DNA from: Peptostreptococcaceae bacterium
GTDB taxonomy: Bacteria > Bacillota_A > Clostridia > Peptostreptococcales > Acidaminobacteraceae
Direction of reading: 5' to 3'
Length of the DNA: 8,997 bases
Assembly: GCA_013619035.1 (NCBI GenBank)
Contig: JABXKX010000096.1
Location: forward strand, 1 to 8,997
Below, one piece after another: positions 6,309 through 8,997 of this stretch. The notes under the pieces were generated by a model. That model was not told where the DNA came from. It worked only from the letters and a program-made list of their open reading frames with translations, and made no database searches. Each line of letters starts with the position of its first letter. Positions within the stretch are counted from its first letter, which is position 1. The position numbers and the translations under genes are program-made.

Positions 6309-6336
6309 ATTTAAAAACCCATCAAACGATGGATTT
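6309..6336 (-). terminator. Rho-independent terminator of the ABC export operon
   Basis: On the minus strand AAATCCATC (plus 6328-6336) pairs with GATGGGTTT (plus 6315-6323) through a GTTT loop with one U-G wobble, followed by TTAAATTT. The last permease's TAA (6335-6337) overlaps the first stem arm. It separates the export operon from the oadA promoter. Confidence 0.75.
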
Positions 6337-7129
6337 ACACATGTATATCCTTATTTTTATATATAACATATGAACTTCCAACTGATATCACAACAATAAT
6401 TACCGATAGAACTATATAGAAACCACTAAAGCCTTCTAGGTATATTTTTTTACCATCGAAGTATTTAAACGGTGTTAAGTATTTCAGAAAATCTAACTTA
6501 TCATACATATCAATCGCAGCTGATAATATAAAGGTGCTCAGTAAAAATCCTGTTGAAATACCAGTTGCTTTTTTAGTTGTTCTAACCAATACGCCAATCA
6601 ATAAACCAATTGCGAAAAACACCAACTGAGTAATAAACAATCCAATCATTAATTTTGCAATCAAATCATTGATAGACGGTCCATTATTATAAACATCCAC
6701 AATCAATATAGATGTAATCCATGTCGTTGCATTTAGAATAACCATGCTAATTAGACTTGCAATTATTTTTGAGGTCAGAACTTGCGTTCGTTTTACAGGT
6801 TTCACAAGTAAGAAATCTGCTGTTTTATCTCGTTCTTCTTTTGAAAGCACAACCGAACCTTGCATGATGGCATGAATACCACATAACAATACAAAATACA
6901 TTAAAAACACAATATAATAACCGCTAGCAAGTGCGAGGTCTAAGTCCCCTATACCAAAAACAGCTTTCATAGCCGCAGGCAAATTTTCCATCATTTCGTT
7001 AGCCGACTCTCCAGCCTTACTGTAACCATCATATTTGACCATACCAACATATATTAGAAATACAATACTACTACACCAGATAATCAGCGATCGTCTGATT
7101 GATTTTAATTCTCTCAAAACAATATTCAT
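6335..7129 (-). CDS. ABC-2 type permease, second of a paralogous pair
   Basis: This is an integral membrane subunit of an ABC exporter, 264 aa from the ATG at 7129 (GGAGG 6 nt upstream). An in-frame ATG at 7243 would add 38 residues that overlap the preceding permease gene and look like shadow translation, so I reject it. A basic N-terminus (MNIVLRELKSIRRS) leads into about six membrane segments (near 15-31, 69-92, 120-145, 160-182, 188-206, 236-257). The cytoplasmic motif KEERDKTADFLLVKPVKR (97-114) is shared with the upstream permease, as are the FGIGDLDL region, LTPFKYFD (218-225) and a KDI-containing end. With identical length and matching landmarks, the two look like an old tandem duplication forming a heterodimer. 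The substrate is not evident; the family includes multidrug, peptide-antibiotic and Na+ exporters. Confidence 0.9.
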   Translation of the reverse strand: MNIVLRELKSIRRSLIIWCSSIVFLIYVGMVKYDGYSKAGESANEMMENLPAAMKAVFGIGDLDLALASGYYIVFLMYFVLLCGIHAIMQGSVVLSKEERDKTADFLLVKPVKRTQVLTSKIIASLISMVILNATTWITSILIVDVYNNGPSINDLIAKLMIGLFITQLVFFAIGLLIGVLVRTTKKATGISTGFLLSTFILSAAIDMYDKLDFLKYLTPFKYFDGKKIYLEGFSGFYIVLSVIIVVISVGSSYVIYKNKDIHV

Positions 7130-7155
7130 AAAATCCTCCAATCTAGAGCTCCTGA

Positions 7156-7950
7156 TTAAACAGATGGTATATCTTTTTTGATATACTTCACATAAGCGCC
7201 AACAGTAAAGCCAACAACCAAAATACAATTTAGTATCAGCCATTTGGTATCATAAGCACTATTTTCATAAATACCTGTGGTACTGAAATATGCAAATGGT
7301 GATATAGCTGTTAAAGGTTTTCCAGAAAGCGATTCATTTAATAGGTTTAATATAAAGAATCCAAATACCACACCTAACGAAACTGGAATGACAGTCTTTA
7401 AATTGTCCATGAATACCGACAACAACATGCCAAAGCTTAAGAAAAATAGTTGAATTAAAAATAACGAGCCAATAAAGAGCATCAAAATCTTTGAGGAGTA
7501 ATCATTTTCTATTGCATTGATGGAAATGACTGATACTATTGCAAACACAATATTTGTAAACACTAAATTAATCAGTCCAGCAATAAGTTTCGCATGTACC
7601 ACATTTATACGTTTAATTGGTTTCGCCAGTAAAAAATCTGCTGTTTTATCTCTTTGTTCATTCGAAAGAATTGATAAACCTAAATTCATCGCCTGAATAG
7701 CTCCAACCAAAACAACATACGCAAACATAAATCCAAGAAAACCAATGGCTGATGAAAGGTCCATAGTTGATAATCCCAATGCCTGTTTTAGTGCATCAGG
7801 AAATGATTCCAATATCTTATTCATAGCTTCAGCACTGTCCTGAAATGAAGGAAAAATACTTGTAAAGAACACCATAACCAATGCCAATGAAACGGTCCAT
7901 ATAATCGTAGTATTTCTATAGAGCTTCAATTCATGTTTTAAAATATTCAT
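7156..7950 (-). CDS. ABC-2 type permease, first of a paralogous pair
   Basis: A 264-aa membrane subunit that starts 9 nt after the ATPase stop; the SD (AAGGAGG) abuts that stop, so the genes are tightly coupled. It begins MNILKHELKLYRNTT and has about six hydrophobic segments (near 16-33, 68-92, 120-144, 154-178, 185-205, 236-256). The motif NEQRDKTADFLLAKPIKR occupies 97-114, exactly the register seen in the second permease. ISPFAYFS (216-223) and the end KKDIPSV also match. No signal peptide or accessory domain is present. It probably pairs with the following permease to form the translocation path used by the upstream ATPase. Direction is inferred as export from the ABC-2 fold; the substrate is unknown. 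Confidence 0.9.
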   Translation of the reverse strand: MNILKHELKLYRNTTIIWTVSLALVMVFFTSIFPSFQDSAEAMNKILESFPDALKQALGLSTMDLSSAIGFLGFMFAYVVLVGAIQAMNLGLSILSNEQRDKTADFLLAKPIKRINVVHAKLIAGLINLVFTNIVFAIVSVISINAIENDYSSKILMLFIGSLFLIQLFFLSFGMLLSVFMDNLKTVIPVSLGVVFGFFILNLLNESLSGKPLTAISPFAYFSTTGIYENSAYDTKWLILNCILVVGFTVGAYVKYIKKDIPSV

Positions 7951-7959
7951 ACACCCTCC

Positions 7960-8793
7960 TTATTGGTAGTAGTGCATGAAGATTTCCTCGAGAGTAGGTT
8001 CTTCAATAACTAGGTTGTTTACTTTTTTAGTCGCCAGTAATGAAATCACCTCATTGACGTCTCCTTTAAATAAGAAGTTAACACCATCACCTTCAATTTT
8101 TAAATCGCTAACACCATTTAGTTCAAATCCAGTCGTATCATTCACATCAATCGTAAACCTTTTATAATTATCACCTTTAAGCGCTTCTATGTTATCCACT
8201 CTGACAATAGAGCCGTCTTTGATGATACCCACTCTATTACAAAGTTTTTGTACTTCCGTTAATATATGTGACGAAAATAGAACTGTTGTGCCTTTTTTAT
8301 TTTCTTCAATAATTAAATCAAAGAAGATCTGTTGCATTAAAGGATCTAAACCACTCGTCGGCTCATCCAAAATCAGAAGTTTTGGTTCATGTAATAAGCC
8401 TTGAACAATACCAACTTTCTTCTTATTACCATAAGATAAGTCATCTACCTTCTTAGTTAAATCCAGATCCATTATTTTTGCTAATTCATACATCCGCTTC
8501 GAACAATCTTTTTTGTAAAAGCTCGCTGAGTATTTCAAGATATCAAAAGGCAAGTAACCAATCTCTTCTTTGATTTCATGACCAAATTCTACAATATCTT
8601 TTCCGAAAATTGTTGCTTCACCACTTGTTGGATAAATTAATGATAAAAGAGTTCGGATGGTTGTTGATTTACCAGCACCGTTCGGACCAATAAATCCAAA
8701 GATCTCACCTTCTTCTACTTTGAAGGATACCTCTTCTATACCTTTTTGTTTACCATAATACTTTGTAAGATTTTTAATTTCTATAATACTCAT
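7960..8793 (-). CDS. ABC transporter ATP-binding protein (CcmA/NatA-type, COG1131-like)
   Basis: The nucleotide-binding subunit that powers the two permeases, 277 aa. Walker A is GPNGAGKST (36-44), the signature is LSYGNKKK (119-126, a degenerate LSGGQ common in this exporter group), Walker B is LLILDEP (139-145), the D-loop is SGLD (147-150) and the H-switch is SSH (H176). The Q-loop region reads IGYLPFDILKY (78-88); the usual Gln/Glu after IGYLP is replaced by Phe. After about 205 there is a C-terminal beta domain ending in EEPTLEEIFMHYY, the common NatA/BcrA-type tail. The start is secure: AAGGAGG lies 5 nt before the ATG. It is the first gene after the probable TetR regulator and has a promoter with a palindrome between -35 and -10, so it is probably repressed until a ligand appears. 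Confidence 0.95.
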   Translation of the reverse strand: MSIIEIKNLTKYYGKQKGIEEVSFKVEEGEIFGFIGPNGAGKSTTIRTLLSLIYPTSGEATIFGKDIVEFGHEIKEEIGYLPFDILKYSASFYKKDCSKRMYELAKIMDLDLTKKVDDLSYGNKKKVGIVQGLLHEPKLLILDEPTSGLDPLMQQIFFDLIIEENKKGTTVLFSSHILTEVQKLCNRVGIIKDGSIVRVDNIEALKGDNYKRFTIDVNDTTGFELNGVSDLKIEGDGVNFLFKGDVNEVISLLATKKVNNLVIEEPTLEEIFMHYYQ

Positions 8794-8850
8794 AAAGCCT
8801 CCTTATCTATAACTAGATGATACCCTTGGTTATATGGATTAATCACTCAC

Positions 8851-8880
8851 ATTATGACCGCGTAGTCATATTAAAAACAA
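8851..8880 (-). promoter_or_regulatory. Putative promoter of the ABC export operon
   Basis: Minus strand TTGTTT (plus 8875-8880), an 18-nt spacer, then CATAAT (plus 8851-8856). The -10 has five of six matches; the -35 only three, typical of regulated promoters. The leader to the ATPase ATG is about 50 nt. The palindrome 8853-8870 covers most of the spacer and part of the -10. Confidence 0.55.
8853..8870. promoter_or_regulatory. Operator-like palindrome O2 in the ABC promoter
   Basis: TATGACC - GCGT - AGTCATA: two 7-bp arms with one mismatch and a 4-bp centre. It shares its arms with O1, whose centre is 33 bp away, close to three helical turns. TGACY-N4-RGTCA dyads are of a kind bound by TetR-family repressors. 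Binding here would block RNA polymerase between -35 and -10. The likely binder is the regulator encoded immediately upstream. Confidence 0.7.
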
Positions 8881-8904
8881 AAAAATATGACTCCTTAGTC
8901 ATAT
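8879..8904 (-). terminator. Palindrome O1: terminator of the upstream regulator gene and second operator candidate
   Basis: Perfect 8-bp arms ATATGACT (8885-8892) and AGTCATAT (8897-8904) flank a 4-bp centre. On the minus strand the hairpin runs into seven T (plus 8879-8885), so it is a good intrinsic terminator. The regulator's TAA (8895-8897) lies in its centre. The arms are the same as those of O2, so the same DNA may also bind the repressor. Confidence 0.7.
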
Positions 8905-8997
8905 CGTAATGTATAATCATTTTTTGTCATTTTTTTTGCTACACCATTTTTAAACAGCTTTAACATCACATCAATATCCTTACCATAAGCATTGATA
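8895..8997 (-). CDS. C-terminal end of a probable TetR-family transcriptional regulator (5' end outside window)
   Basis: Only 33 codons and the stop are in the window. The peptide contains INAYGKDIDVMLKLFKNGV followed by a polar tail ending TLRYD. The YGKDIxVMLxLFxNG pattern resembles the last helix of many TetR-type ligand-binding domains, and this position, directly before an ABC efflux operon with TGAC...GTCA palindromes, is typical for such a repressor. The DNA-binding domain is not visible, so the family call is inference. The stop lies inside palindrome O1. Confidence 0.6.
   Translation of the reverse strand, partial: INAYGKDIDVMLKLFKNGVAKKMTKNDYTLRYD

Noticed and set aside
7130..7243. 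N-terminal extension of the second permease by 38 residues
   Set aside because: It overlaps the 3' end of the first permease gene, contains an unlikely Cys/Trp/Tyr-rich stretch, and the strong GGAGG site serves the later ATG at 7129, which matches the start of the paralogue.
7976..8404. Two short plus-strand open frames opposite the ABC ATPase
   Set aside because: They mirror the coding strand of a clear ATPase gene, with no ribosome site and no family resemblance.
8800..8838. TATAAC...GTTATA arms in the ABC leader as a riboswitch or attenuator
   Set aside because: Only six AU-rich base pairs around a long loop, with no T-run and no known riboswitch core; too weak to call.

Overview
This window reads as ordinary chromosomal DNA from a low-G+C Bacillota, most likely a clostridial-type anaerobe. 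By eye G+C is about one third, AT-rich codons dominate, and Shine-Dalgarno sites of the AGGAGG type precede most starts. The acpS - alr - mazE - mazF order, a biotin-less OadA/PycB carboxyltransferase and a DUF5693 membrane protein all fit Clostridia. I cannot name the genus. Every gene I can support lies on the minus strand, so the window reads from its right end to its left end. I see no rRNA, tRNA, CRISPR array, insertion sequence or phage gene.

Right end to left end: (1) 8997-6309 is an export cassette. It holds the last 33 codons of a probable TetR-family regulator, two palindromes of the form TATGACY-N4-RGTCATA, an ABC ATPase, and two tandem paralogous ABC-2 permeases of exactly equal length (264 aa), closed by a terminator. 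One palindrome lies between the -35 and -10 of the ABC promoter. The other contains the regulator's stop codon and is followed by a T-run, so it can act as operator and terminator. (2) 6246-4727 is a single-gene unit, oadA/pycB, with its own promoter, an inverted repeat in its leader and a strong terminator. It has no biotin-carrier domain and no biotin partner nearby. (3) 4665-2371 starts with a perfect hairpin and an extended -10 promoter, followed by acpS, alr, mazE and mazF and a two-tier terminator. The MazE-like antitoxin is only about 62 aa; it keeps the toxin-binding segment but has no ribbon-helix-helix DNA-binding domain. (4) 2369-1 has a promoter, a signal-peptide-bearing protein of unknown function, a 10-bp hairpin, and a long DUF5693-family membrane protein that runs off the left edge.

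Working together: acpS activates acyl carrier protein and alr supplies D-alanine for peptidoglycan. The mRNA-interferase module rides on the same operon with only a weak possible promoter of its own. The left-hand pair is probably cell-envelope related. The ABC cassette looks like a ligand-induced efflux system whose regulatory sites can be read directly. Nothing here is clearly a new biological system. The best points for follow-up are the antitoxin without a DNA-binding domain, the operator/terminator dual palindrome, and the unknown secreted protein beside DUF5693.
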